From JAKQIM01 sp964633225 (lineage in GTDB: Bacteria > Chloroflexota > Anaerolineae > Anaerolineales > UBA4823): a DNA stretch of 64,000 nt. The DNA is taken from positions 1 through 64,000 of the forward strand of contig CAZWFQ010000009.1 in NCBI GenBank assembly GCA_964633225.1. The letters run 5' to 3'. The stretch's first letter is position 1. Each line of letters opens with the position of its first letter. The notes beneath the pieces were generated by a model. That model was not told where the DNA came from and made no database searches. It saw only the letters and a program-made list of their open reading frames with translations. The position numbers and the translations under genes were made by a program. Below, piece by piece: positions 50,435 through 58,481 of the stretch.

Positions 50435-51643
50435 ATGCCTTCTCTATTCATGCTCTCGGATGCACTAGCCAGGCTGTCAACCAGCCTGCGGCCGCACACT
50501 GAAACGCCTGCCCTGGATGCCCAGGTGCTGCTGGCCCACCTGCTCGGGCGGACGCGCACCTGGATCATGGCCCACCCCGAAACAATTTTAACAGAAGAAC
50601 AAACGGCCTGCCTGGCTACCCTGGCAACCCGCCTGCAATCTGGCGAGCCCCTGCCCTACGTGCTGGAGCATTGGGAATTTTACGGGCTGGATTTCAGCCT
50701 GACCCGCGATGTGCTCATACCCCGCCCCGAAACCGAGCTGCTGGTTGAGCGCGCCATTGCCTGGCTGCTCCGCCATCCAACCCGGCGCGCCGCCCTGGAT
50801 GTGGGCACAGGCTCTGGCTGCATTGCCATCTCGCTGGCAGTGCAGATCGCAGATTTGCAGCTTGAGGCTACCGACCTCTCGCCTGCCGCGCTGGATGTGG
50901 CCCGCCGCAACGCGCAGAAACATGGGGTGGACGGGCGCATCACCTTCTGCCAGGCCGATCTATTCCCCTCTTCAACTCCGGCGCCAACCGGGCTGCCGGC
51001 CTTTGACTTGCTGTGTGCCAACCTGCCGTACATCCCCACGCAAGCACTGCACCATTTGCCCATTTATGGCCGTGAGCCCTCCCTGGCCCTGGACGGCGGC
51101 CCCGATGGGTTAACCCTGCTCCGCCGCCTGTTGGCTCAAGCGCCCCAGCATGTACGGCCTGAGGGCCTGCTGCTGCTTGAGATCGAAGCATCGCAAGGGG
51201 CGGCTGTGCACCAACTGGCCCAAGACGCATTTCCGAAGGCCAGAACACAAATCCTGCGCGACCTGGCAGGCAAAGACCGGGTCATCGAGGTTGATATGAC
51301 AGAATCTTCTCCCATTGTCCATCTGTGTGAACGCAGTGCCTGGCAGGCGGCCCAACCCCAGGGCCAATACCGCCCGGCGGCCTTTGCCCAAGAGGGCTTC
51401 ATCCACTGCTCGCTGCCCGAACAAGTGATCGCGGTAGCAAACCGCTACTACCACGGCATGCAAAACATGGTCTTATTGTGGATCGATCCCCAACGGCTGA
51501 AAGCTGCCCTGCGGTGGGAAGAATCGGGGCACGGTATATTCCCCCACATCTACGGCCCGCTGAATAACGATGCTGTAACGGCTGTGACCGATTTTCCCCC
51601 TGAAGCCGACGGCACATTCTGCACCTACAAGCTGCCCGGTTAA
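50435..51643 (+). CDS. prmC: Release factor glutamine methyltransferase fused to a DUF952 domain
   Basis: 402 residues. Residues 1 to about 285 are PrmC: an N-terminal helical domain, PYVLEHWEFYGLDFSL, RPETELLVE, motif I ALDVGTGSGCIAISLAV (about 126-142) and the active-site NLPY at 196-199, where most family members have NPPY. It methylates the GGQ glutamine of RF1/RF2. From M288 the chain continues without stop into a DUF952 domain (IVHLCERSAWQAAQ, EGFIHCSLPEQV, LLWIDPQRL, FPHIYGPLN) of about 115 residues. DUF952 proteins are usually separate small proteins of unknown function. An internal start at 51296 could also produce the domain alone. Confidence 0.92.
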   Translation: MPSLFMLSDALARLSTSLRPHTETPALDAQVLLAHLLGRTRTWIMAHPETILTEEQTACLATLATRLQSGEPLPYVLEHWEFYGLDFSLTRDVLIPRPETELLVERAIAWLLRHPTRRAALDVGTGSGCIAISLAVQIADLQLEATDLSPAALDVARRNAQKHGVDGRITFCQADLFPSSTPAPTGLPAFDLLCANLPYIPTQALHHLPIYGREPSLALDGGPDGLTLLRRLLAQAPQHVRPEGLLLLEIEASQGAAVHQLAQDAFPKARTQILRDLAGKDRVIEVDMTESSPIVHLCERSAWQAAQPQGQYRPAAFAQEGFIHCSLPEQVIAVANRYYHGMQNMVLLWIDPQRLKAALRWEESGHGIFPHIYGPLNNDAVTAVTDFPPEADGTFCTYKLPG

Positions 51644-51660
51644 TCCTCCCAAAGCAGCAG

Positions 51661-51676
51661 GCCTGCCCTGGCAGGC
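51661..51676 (+). terminator. Hairpin after prmC
   Basis: GCCTGCC (51661-51667) and GGCAGGC (51670-51676) can pair, lying 18 bp after the prmC stop. The tail AATTACAATC is not a clean U-run, so termination is uncertain. Confidence 0.45.
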
Positions 51677-51831
51677 CAATTACAATCACCCGAAAGTCAT
51701 TCCCCTCGCAGACGCCTTTGTTCGCAAGCCATGATACAATTAAATGAGAATTCGGGATTGTGAAAAAGCGGCTCTTTCTGACAGCCCTCATTCCGAGCTT
51801 GTGGAAAATTGTTCATGGAAGGTGAAAGCGC

Positions 51832-52215
51832 ATGAGATTTGCCCATATATCCAATCGTTTGCTTGCCAAACTACTCCTTTTAACAGCCGGGCTGCTGATC
51901 CTGGCTGCCGCCGCCGCGTTGCCGGTACGCGCCGATGGTGGAGGCCCAATCTTTACAGCCACCATCACCCCAACCCTTACGCTTATTCCGCTGCCCACCA
52001 ATACGCCCCAGCCCAATGCAGGGCAAGAACCTTACATCGGACCGGATACCGGCCAAACCATGCTGATCCCAACAGAAATTCCTTTACCCGATGCCGCCGC
52101 CAATGCCCAACCCGCCCAGGGGAAAACTTCCAGCCTGGCCCTGCTGGCCCTGGCGGCAGTGATCATTATCCCCATCCTCTTTGTGGCATACATCTTCTTG
52201 CGCCGCCGGCGCTAA
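51832..52215 (+). CDS. Small exported protein with C-terminal membrane anchor, unknown function
   Basis: 127 residues. A signal peptide (about 1-34, cleaving near PVRADGG) leads to a Thr/Pro-rich middle (TPTLTLIPLPTNTPQPNAGQ) without cysteines, and a C-terminal helix (about 103-121) ends in FLRRRR. The layout is like the 1225-1488 protein but without an LPxxG motif. An SD-like GGAAGGTG lies before ATG 51832, and TACAAT at 51735-51740 is a possible -10 box. No family recognised; a surface stalk or linker protein is possible. Confidence 0.6.
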   Translation: MRFAHISNRLLAKLLLLTAGLLILAAAAALPVRADGGGPIFTATITPTLTLIPLPTNTPQPNAGQEPYIGPDTGQTMLIPTEIPLPDAAANAQPAQGKTSSLALLALAAVIIIPILFVAYIFLRRRR

Positions 52216-52221
52216 AGCGCA

Positions 52222-52560
52222 CTATGCTTGGACAAAAAAGACATGGATTTCGCCCGGACCATGCACTCCAATCGTGAGGGTCATTTCAATATCTGCTGTG
52301 CGCGAGGGCCTGCTGACCAAAGCCGCGGCCGATGATTGGCGCACGGCTGGCAAGTTCAAGATTTCTGCCAGTGTATCAAACAACACTGCTTCTGATACCA
52401 CCACAATATGAATTTCTGGGAGCAAGGAAACAGCCAGCGGCCTACCCAGCCCTCCGGTGATCAACAATGAGCCGGTTTCGGGCAGGGCCGCCTGTGCCCC
52501 GCTCAGTCCCCTGAATTTTTCGATCCTATCTGTTTGCGCTTGCCGCGGCGCGCTGCCAGC
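52222..52560 (-). pseudogene. lutC: lutC remnant: C-terminal half of an LUD-domain protein
   Basis: About 113 codons open on the minus strand without a proper start. They read GLSGAQAALPETGSLLITGG, then SLLPEIHIVVV, RPSRTADIEMTL and GVHGPGEIHVF to a natural TAG stop. These are the C-terminal motifs of LutC/YkgG, a subunit of the LutABC lactate-oxidising complex; full LutC proteins have about 200-240 residues, so the N-terminal half is missing. The frame is the same as the upstream lutB remnant and is separated from it only by that gene's TAG. A TTG at 52467 could in theory start an 81-residue product, but it would be a fragment. Confidence 0.75.
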
Positions 52561-53205
52561 CTAGGGCATAGCCGCAACCTGCGGCTGCAAAAGCCGCTTG
52601 CCCAACGACCCATTCTCGCGCTTTTGGGGCTCGGCGGCTGAGCGCTCAGCCATCCACTGGCGGAATTTCCTACCCGTTGGGGCGGGAAAATCTTTGCTCA
52701 CCCCCCAGCCTGTCACTGCCGGCAGGTGCAACCAGGTGCGTTGATCAGGACCCACATGCCCCCAAAGCAGTTGACCCAGCCCGCCAAAAGTCCCAGCCAG
52801 GCCTTGAGCCAGGCGGAAACGCCCCGCTCCCGAGGCCATCCAGGAGAAGGCTTTCAACCCCACTGCCAGCACGCCCGGAGCGTTCGGCTTCACTGCGTCA
52901 GACTCAACCCCGCGCACATCCCCAGCCCGCACCCGAAGCAGCAGCTTTGGCAGGTCAATATCCACCGGACAAGCCTCTTTACATGCGCCACACAGGGTAG
53001 AGGCCCGCGCCAACTGCCCAAATGCTTCTTGCCCCAACAGAGCCGGAGAAAGCACACTGCCCATCGGACCTGGGTAAGCGCTGCCCCGACCTGCTTTGTT
53101 AACATATGCATGTCCCCCTATCTCGCGGAACACCGGGCAGGCATTCAGGCAGGCGCCGCAGCGGATGCAGTAAAGGATCTCTGCCAACCGCGAATGCTGG
53201 GACGA
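52561..53205 (-). pseudogene. lutB: lutB remnant: C-terminal 4Fe-4S half
   Basis: The frame opens at 53205, just after an in-frame TAG (53206-53208), and quickly reads LAEILYCIRCGACLNACP, then GGHAYVNKAGRGSAYPGPMG and STLCGACKEACPVDI. These are the two 4Fe-4S motifs of LutB/LldF. Full LutB has about 470 residues with an N-terminal LUD domain before this point; here that domain is wholly absent and ribA begins 51 bp beyond the break on the other strand. The 4Fe-4S cysteines are intact, so decay may be recent. lutA is not present. It may still be expressed as a small ferredoxin-like protein from TTG 53187, but I favour a broken gene. Confidence 0.75.
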
Positions 53206-53255
53206 CTACCCAACCAGCCACTTTTCTGATACATTTAACCTCAGGAGACCTTCTT

Positions 53256-53954
53256 ATGTTTACCGATGATGAACTACACCCCAAATGCATGGATCCCGAG
53301 CTGGTGATGACGCGTACCGTCTGCGCCCGCCTGCCCACTGCTGAAGGCGAATTTACGCTCTGCCTCTACGAAAATAACAAAGATACCAAAGAGCACCTTG
53401 CCATCATCCTGGGCGATGTGTTCGACAAAGAGAATGTACTGGTGCGTGTCCATTCAGAATGTTTTACCGGTGATGTGTTGGGTTCACTGCGCTGCGACTG
53501 CGGCGAACAACTCCAGCGCGCCATGGCACTGATTGCACAAGAGGGCCAGGGCATGGTGCTGTACCTGCGCCAAGAAGGGCGCGGCATTGGCCTGGGCGAA
53601 AAACTCAAAGCCTACAACTTGCAGGATGATGGCCTGGATACCGTGGACGCCAACCTGGCTTTGGGGCACCAGGCCGACGAGCGCAACTACACCGCCGCCG
53701 TTTTGATGTTGGAGGATCTCGGCATCCGCTCAGTGCGCCTGATCACCAATAACCCTGCCAAGATCGAAAGTCTCACTTGCCTGGGGGTGAACGTGGTCGG
53801 GCGGGTGCCACTGGAGCCATCCATCAACCCAGACAACCTGAACTACATATCCACAAAAGTACGCCGGATGAGCCACCTATTGAGCATGGCGCCTGTTCCG
53901 CTCAACGATATGACGCACAGCAATGCCAAAGAAAATCCTGAACAGCAGCCCTAG
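53256..53954 (+). CDS. ribA: GTP cyclohydrolase II
   Basis: 232 residues from ATG 53256 (AGGAGA upstream); the frame is open further 5' but those codons lie over the lutB remnant and are not family sequence. It opens GTP to 2,5-diamino-6-ribosylamino-pyrimidinone phosphate, the first step of riboflavin synthesis. Zinc cysteines are in SECFTGDVLGSLRCDCGEQL, and the catalytic loop is YLRQEGRGIGLGEKLKAYNLQD (quoted in part). The RIBBA-type DHBP synthase domain is absent, so the protein is the single-function form. It overlaps the next gene by 32 bp. ribB, ribE and ribH are not in the window. Confidence 0.94.
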   Translation: MFTDDELHPKCMDPELVMTRTVCARLPTAEGEFTLCLYENNKDTKEHLAIILGDVFDKENVLVRVHSECFTGDVLGSLRCDCGEQLQRAMALIAQEGQGMVLYLRQEGRGIGLGEKLKAYNLQDDGLDTVDANLALGHQADERNYTAAVLMLEDLGIRSVRLITNNPAKIESLTCLGVNVVGRVPLEPSINPDNLNYISTKVRRMSHLLSMAPVPLNDMTHSNAKENPEQQP

Positions 53955-54648
53955 CACCGACCGCATCGCGGCGTGGCTGGCAAGCCAGTTTGCCAGCCAC
54001 GCCGGAGCTCCCCTCCCCTGGGTTACGCTGACCTATGCCCAAAGCCTGGATGGCAGCCTGGCGACCCCTGGTGGCACGCAAGTAATCCTCAGCGGGCCCC
54101 AGGCCATGCAGATCACCCATCGCCTGCGCACCCTGCATGCGGCGATCCTGGTGGGGATTGGCACAGTGATCGCCGACAACCCACGCCTGACAGCCCGCCT
54201 GGCAGAAGGCCCCAGCCCGCTGCCAGTGATCTTAGACAGCCATCTGCGCTGCCCCTTAGATGCCGCCCTATTCCAGCATCCATTGCAGCCCCACATCGCC
54301 TGCTTAGAGACCGCTGATCGCGCCCGGCAGGCGGCACTGGAATCTGCCGGTGCGCAGGTCTGGCGTCTGCCGGCCGCGGCCGATGGACGTGTGGACCTGG
54401 CAGCCTTATTAGGCCGCCTGCACCAGAAAGGGATCCCCAGCCTGATGGTAGAAGGGGGCGCCAGTGTGATGACGGCTTTTTTGCAAGCCGGCCTGGCAAA
54501 TGGCGTTGTGATCACCATCTCACCGCGTTTCATCGGCGGCTTACCAGCGCTGAATACCGCCCTCAACCCAAAAGTAGAAGTTTACGAAGCAGCCTGGGGG
54601 CAAGCCGGGATGGATGGCCTGGTTTGGGGGCAATTAAGATCCAGATGA
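53923..54648 (+). CDS. RibD C-terminal-type pyrimidine reductase
   Basis: 241 residues. It contains only the reductase half of RibD: WVTLTYAQSLDGSLATPGG (about residues 33-51), LRTLHAAILVGIGTVIADNPRLTAR (quoted in part) and LMVEGGASVMTAFLQ. The enzyme reduces the ribosylamino-pyrimidinone phosphate with NADPH. The N-terminal deaminase domain of bifunctional RibD is absent, as in stand-alone RIB7/archaeal-type reductases. The 32-bp overlap with ribA places both in one riboflavin operon. The deaminase must be encoded elsewhere if the pathway is complete. Confidence 0.88.
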   Translation: MPKKILNSSPSTDRIAAWLASQFASHAGAPLPWVTLTYAQSLDGSLATPGGTQVILSGPQAMQITHRLRTLHAAILVGIGTVIADNPRLTARLAEGPSPLPVILDSHLRCPLDAALFQHPLQPHIACLETADRARQAALESAGAQVWRLPAAADGRVDLAALLGRLHQKGIPSLMVEGGASVMTAFLQAGLANGVVITISPRFIGGLPALNTALNPKVEVYEAAWGQAGMDGLVWGQLRSR

Positions 54649-54739
54649 ACATCTCAAAACCTACTCATAAGGTGTGGTAAGATTATGCCCGCAGCATGGC
54701 AAAGGATGCCAGTTGCTTTGAACAGGAGATAAATTTTTA

Positions 54740-56920
54740 ATGATCACATTCCATACAGATTCCCCCACAATCCCGGCCCTGCCGCGGCGCATTTACCGCC
54801 TCTCGCAGTTGGCTTATAACTTATGGTGGACCTGGAATCCTGAAGCCCAGCGCGTCTTCTCGCGCATTGACTCTGTGCTTTGGGAAAAAACCTACCACAA
54901 CCCCATCCGCTTGCTCCAGCAGGTCAGCCGCAACCGGCTTAAGGCCATGACCCAGGATCGTTACTACCTGGAATTCTACGACCGCATCATGCGCCAGTTC
55001 GACGAATATATGAAGCCAAAAGAGACCTGGTTCACCCGCACTTACCCTGAGCGGCGCGACCAGATCATTGCCTACTTCTCGACCGAGTTTGGTTTGCATG
55101 AGACCCTGCCCATCTATGCTGGCGGCCTGGGTGTCTTATCTGGCGACCATGTCAAAGGTGCCAGCGATATCGGCCTGCCTTTTGTTGCCGTCGGCTTTCT
55201 CTATACCACCGGCTATTTCTCTCAGCACATCTCTGAAGATGGCTGGCAAGAGGCGCGCTATGCACGCCTGAAATTTGAAGAGATGCCCGTCTTACCCATT
55301 AAAGACGAAGACGGCAATCCTCTCACCGTCTCAGTAGATCTGCCTGGGCGAACCGTGCTGGCACGCCTGTGGGAAATCCACGTGGGGCGCATCCCGCTCT
55401 TTTTGCTAGACAGCGATGTGGACGGCAATTCGCCTTCTGATCGTGAGCTGACCTCGCGCCTTTACATCAGTGACCTGGAGCTGCGTATTTCACAAGAGAT
55501 CATCCTGGGCGTGGGCGGCGTGCGCGCCCTGCGCCTGCTTGGTTACCAGCCCGATGTCTGGCATATGAATGAGGGTCACTCTGCTTTTATGGGGCTTGAA
55601 CGTATCCGCGAGATGGTGAAAGCAGGCCAAACCTTTGAGAAAGCCACCGAACTAGTGCGCAAATCTTCTGTCTTTACCACCCACACTCCCGTTCCGGCTG
55701 GCAGCGACGAATTCCCCCATTGGCTGATGGACAAATATTTCGGCCATTTTTGGCCCGAACTTGGCCTGGATCGGGAACAATTCATCAAACTGGCCTACAA
55801 TGTCCAGCCCTGGGGCGGCGAAACCTTCAGCATGCCAATCCTGGCCCTACGCCTGGCCGAAAAGCGCAACGGCGTCTCAGAGCTGCATGGTGAGGTGGCC
55901 CGCAAGATGTGGAACTTCATCTGGCCCGATCTGCCAGCCGAGCAAGTGCCCATCAGCCACATCACCAACGGCGTACACTCTGGCACCTGGCTAGCCCGCC
56001 GCCTGCGCGTCTTATATGACCGCTACTATGGCCGCGAATGGCTGGAACATCTCGATGATCCAAATATCTGGGAACGCATCGAAGAAATACCCGACAATGA
56101 ATTATGGGCTGTCCGCCGCCACCTGAAGCGCAAGCTGATGCACTACATGCGCGAACGCGCCCGTGAGCAGTGGCTAAGGACTGGCGTCCATCCTGTTCAA
56201 ACGATTGCCTCTGGCGTACTGCTGGACCCCTACGCCCTGACCATTGGCTTTGCCCGCCGCTTTGCCACCTACAAGCGCGCCAGCCTGATCTTGTACGATG
56301 TGGAACGCCTGCTGGGCATCCTCAACCGTCCCAACATGCCCGTCCAGATCATCTTTGCCGGTAAGTCGCATCCTGCGGATGAGCCAGGCAAGCTTCTCAT
56401 CCAAGAAGTGTACCGTGTGGTCAAAAAGGCCGAGAACGGCGGACGTATGGTCTTCCTTGAGGATTACGATATGTGCCTGGGCCGCTACCTGACCCAGGGT
56501 GTGGACGTGTGGCTCAACACCCCCCGCCGCCCCAACGAGGCATCGGGCACATCTGGCATGAAAGCCGCCATGAACGGCGTGCTCAACTTTTCGGTATTGG
56601 ACGGCTGGTGGCGCGAGGGGTATAACGGCTTGAACGGCTGGTCAATTGGCAGTGAAGCTGAATATGCCACGCCCGAAGAGCAGGATGCAGCGGATGCAGC
56701 CGATCTCTACAGCACACTTGAGAACGAAATCATCCCGCTCTACTACCGCGAACGCTCGGCAGATGGCATGCCTGGCGATTGGATCGCCCGGATGAAGGAA
56801 TCCATCCGCACGCTCTCGCCGCGCTTCAGCATGCAGCGCATGGTTAAAGAATACACCGAGTCCATGTACTTCGGTGAAAATCTCGACACACAGCCCCCAA
56901 CCCCCACGCCTTCAGCCTGA
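54740..56920 (+). CDS. glgP: Alpha-glucan (glycogen) phosphorylase
   Basis: 726 residues, the short bacterial/archaeal GT35 form. An N-terminal DUF3417-type region (LPRRIYRLSQLAYNLWWTWN, about residues 13-32) is followed by FSTEFGLHETLPIYAGGLG. The C-terminal half carries the PLP-lysine segment NEASGTSGMKAAMNGVLNFS near residue 600-620. It releases glucose-1-phosphate from glycogen or maltodextrins with phosphate. The gene has AGGAG ten bases before ATG 54740. It does not lie with other glg genes; UPF0316 follows 25 bp later. Related enzymes in this family also act on maltose-chain substrates of differing length. Confidence 0.93.
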   Translation: MITFHTDSPTIPALPRRIYRLSQLAYNLWWTWNPEAQRVFSRIDSVLWEKTYHNPIRLLQQVSRNRLKAMTQDRYYLEFYDRIMRQFDEYMKPKETWFTRTYPERRDQIIAYFSTEFGLHETLPIYAGGLGVLSGDHVKGASDIGLPFVAVGFLYTTGYFSQHISEDGWQEARYARLKFEEMPVLPIKDEDGNPLTVSVDLPGRTVLARLWEIHVGRIPLFLLDSDVDGNSPSDRELTSRLYISDLELRISQEIILGVGGVRALRLLGYQPDVWHMNEGHSAFMGLERIREMVKAGQTFEKATELVRKSSVFTTHTPVPAGSDEFPHWLMDKYFGHFWPELGLDREQFIKLAYNVQPWGGETFSMPILALRLAEKRNGVSELHGEVARKMWNFIWPDLPAEQVPISHITNGVHSGTWLARRLRVLYDRYYGREWLEHLDDPNIWERIEEIPDNELWAVRRHLKRKLMHYMRERAREQWLRTGVHPVQTIASGVLLDPYALTIGFARRFATYKRASLILYDVERLLGILNRPNMPVQIIFAGKSHPADEPGKLLIQEVYRVVKKAENGGRMVFLEDYDMCLGRYLTQGVDVWLNTPRRPNEASGTSGMKAAMNGVLNFSVLDGWWREGYNGLNGWSIGSEAEYATPEEQDAADAADLYSTLENEIIPLYYRERSADGMPGDWIARMKESIRTLSPRFSMQRMVKEYTESMYFGENLDTQPPTPTPSA

Positions 56921-56945
56921 CCAGGGAAAAGGATAAGCACCTGTG

Positions 56946-57178
56946 ATGGAATTCTTGCTATCTCCCCAGGCCTGGCTGAGCGCGCTGCTGATCTTTAGCC
57001 TGCGCGTGGTTGACATGACTTTTGACACGCTGCGCGTGTTGGTGGTGATGCGCGGCCAAAAGAAGATCGCCTGGGTCTTTGGCTTCATCCAATCGCTGGT
57101 CTTTGTGGTGGCAATTGGCTCAGTGCTCAGCCAGATGGACAACCCCCTCAACGTGGTGGGGTACGCGGCTGGCTTTGC
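56946..57178 (+). CDS. UPF0316/DUF5698 membrane protein, 3' end lost in gap
   Basis: About 77 residues before the N run. ATG 56946 follows a GTG at 56943. The N-terminus SPQAWLSALLIFSLRVVDMT, then FDTLRVLVVMRGQKKIAWVFGF and VVAIGSVLSQMDNPLNVVGY match the UPF0316 membrane domain with three helices, which normally precedes a soluble DUF2179 domain of about 80 residues. That second domain would lie in the gap. Function unknown; a role in small-ligand sensing or envelope stress has been suggested for DUF2179 relatives, but nothing here tests it. Confidence 0.75.
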
Positions 57179-57278
57179 NNNNNNNNNNNNNNNNNNNNNN
57201 NNNNNNNNNNNNNNNNNNNNNNNNNNNNNNNNNNNNNNNNNNNNNNNNNNNNNNNNNNNNNNNNNNNNNNNNNNNNNN
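57179..57278. other. Assembly gap of 100 N
   Basis: Third run of exactly 100 N, between two convergent genes. It removes the 3' ends of both UPF0316 and the M29 aminopeptidase. Confidence 0.99.
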
Positions 57279-58381
57279 CGGTAGATCACTACCCCATCCA
57301 CCCGGATCTCAGCGTTCGATTTCATATCGCAGATCATGTCCCAATGGATCATGCTGGTGTTCAAGCTGCCCGTTTCAGGATAGCCGGCGCCGAGCGCCAT
57401 GTGGAAGGTGCCGCCTAATTTCTCGTCAAACAAGATATTGCGGGTGTAACGGTTGATCTCAACATTGGTGCCAATGGCAAACTCGCCCACATAGCGCGCC
57501 CCTACGTCCGAATCCAACATGGTCAGCAGGAAATCTTGCTCTTTCTCTGCCGAAGCTGAGGACACGCGCCCCTTCTCGAAGTTCAGTTCAACACCTTCTA
57601 CCATGCGGCCCTGGAAGATGGCGGGATAAGTGAATTTGACCCAGCCGTTAACAGACGATTCCACCGGGCCGGTGTAGATCTCACCATCCGGCATATTGTG
57701 GTGACCGCAAGAATTGTTGAACTTGCGCCCCTTGATCGAAAGGCTCAGGTCGACGTTCGGCCCCATCACTTTCACTTTGTCGTGCCCCTCAATGCGTTCA
57801 ATGATTGCCCGCTGCTGGCGCTCCACCTCTTCCCAGTAAGCCACCGGGTCGGGTGTATTATCATCAGCGTGGCAAGCCGCATACACAAAATCCTGGTATT
57901 CCTCAAAACTCATGCCCGCTTCTTTGGCATAGGCTTCGGTTGGGTACTGGGTCAGGGCCCAGCGCAGGCTTTTATCGCCGCCGCGCCGGATCATGCCTGT
58001 GCGGATAGGTGACATGGCTTTTTGGAAACGCCGCTGGCGCACCGGATCTACACCACTCAAGGCGCGCGTATTCACGTCTGCCCGGATGCGGATGTATACA
58101 TCAAATTCATCTGTCACCAGCTTTTGGAAAGTGGGCGTAAAATCAAGCTGCGAGTCGCTGGCGTACTTATAAAAGATCTCTTCTTCATCTGGTAACTTAA
58201 AAAGCAAGTGTGGGTGAGCGCCGCGCTGCAGAGCCAGCTCGTATACTGCCCGCACCAATGGTTCAGCATTTGTGCTCGATTCAATTGCTACCCGGTCTCC
58301 GGGCCCAATATAAGTTGAATGGTCGACCAGGATGCTGGCCAATTTATTCAAGCGTGTATCTATCACAGTACCTCCCATCAT
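57279..58381 (-). CDS. M29 family aminopeptidase (AmpS/PepS-like), 3' end lost in gap
   Basis: About 367 residues are visible. Start choices are ATG 58381, ATG 58378 or GTG 58366 just after GGGAGGT. M29 landmarks: GPGDRVAIESSTNAEPLVRAVYELAL (quoted in part, near residue 25), NMPDGEIYTGPVESSVNGWV with metal-ligand Glu, GRMVEGVELNFEKGRVS, EFAIGTNVEINRYT, and LGAGYPETGSLNTSMIHWDMI with the HWD metal ligands. The final residues (usually about 30-40 more) fall in the gap. It releases N-terminal amino acids with two cobalt or zinc ions. Any reading of this frame beyond the N run is antisense to UPF0316 and false. Confidence 0.9.
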
Positions 58382-58467
58382 TAAGAACAATAAATCGTTC
58401 GGCGCTTGTTTCCTGATTGATTAATTTCGAGTCGTAAATTATTATATCATGCACCATAAAACCGCGC

Positions 58468-58473
58468 TATAAT
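58468..58473 (+). promoter_or_regulatory. -10 box of the polysaccharide operon
   Basis: TATAAT 8 nt before ATG 58482 with no SD in between; predicted leaderless start of the operon 58482-64000. Confidence 0.6.
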
Positions 58474-58481
58474 GTCAACTT

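Noticed and set aside
52561..52563. The TAG between the lutB and lutC remnants as a recoded sense codon
   Set aside because: No pyrrolysine machinery or other recoding sign is seen, and LutB and LutC are separate proteins, so a normal lutB stop is the simpler reading.
53106..53255. A longer ribA with 50 extra N-terminal residues
   Set aside because: These codons overlap the lutB remnant and are unlike GTP cyclohydrolase II, while ATG 53256 has a good SD and the family N-terminus.
56912..57278. Extension of the M29 aminopeptidase frame through the N run to 56912
   Set aside because: Beyond the gap the frame is antisense to UPF0316, and continuity through 100 N is an artefact of the placeholder.
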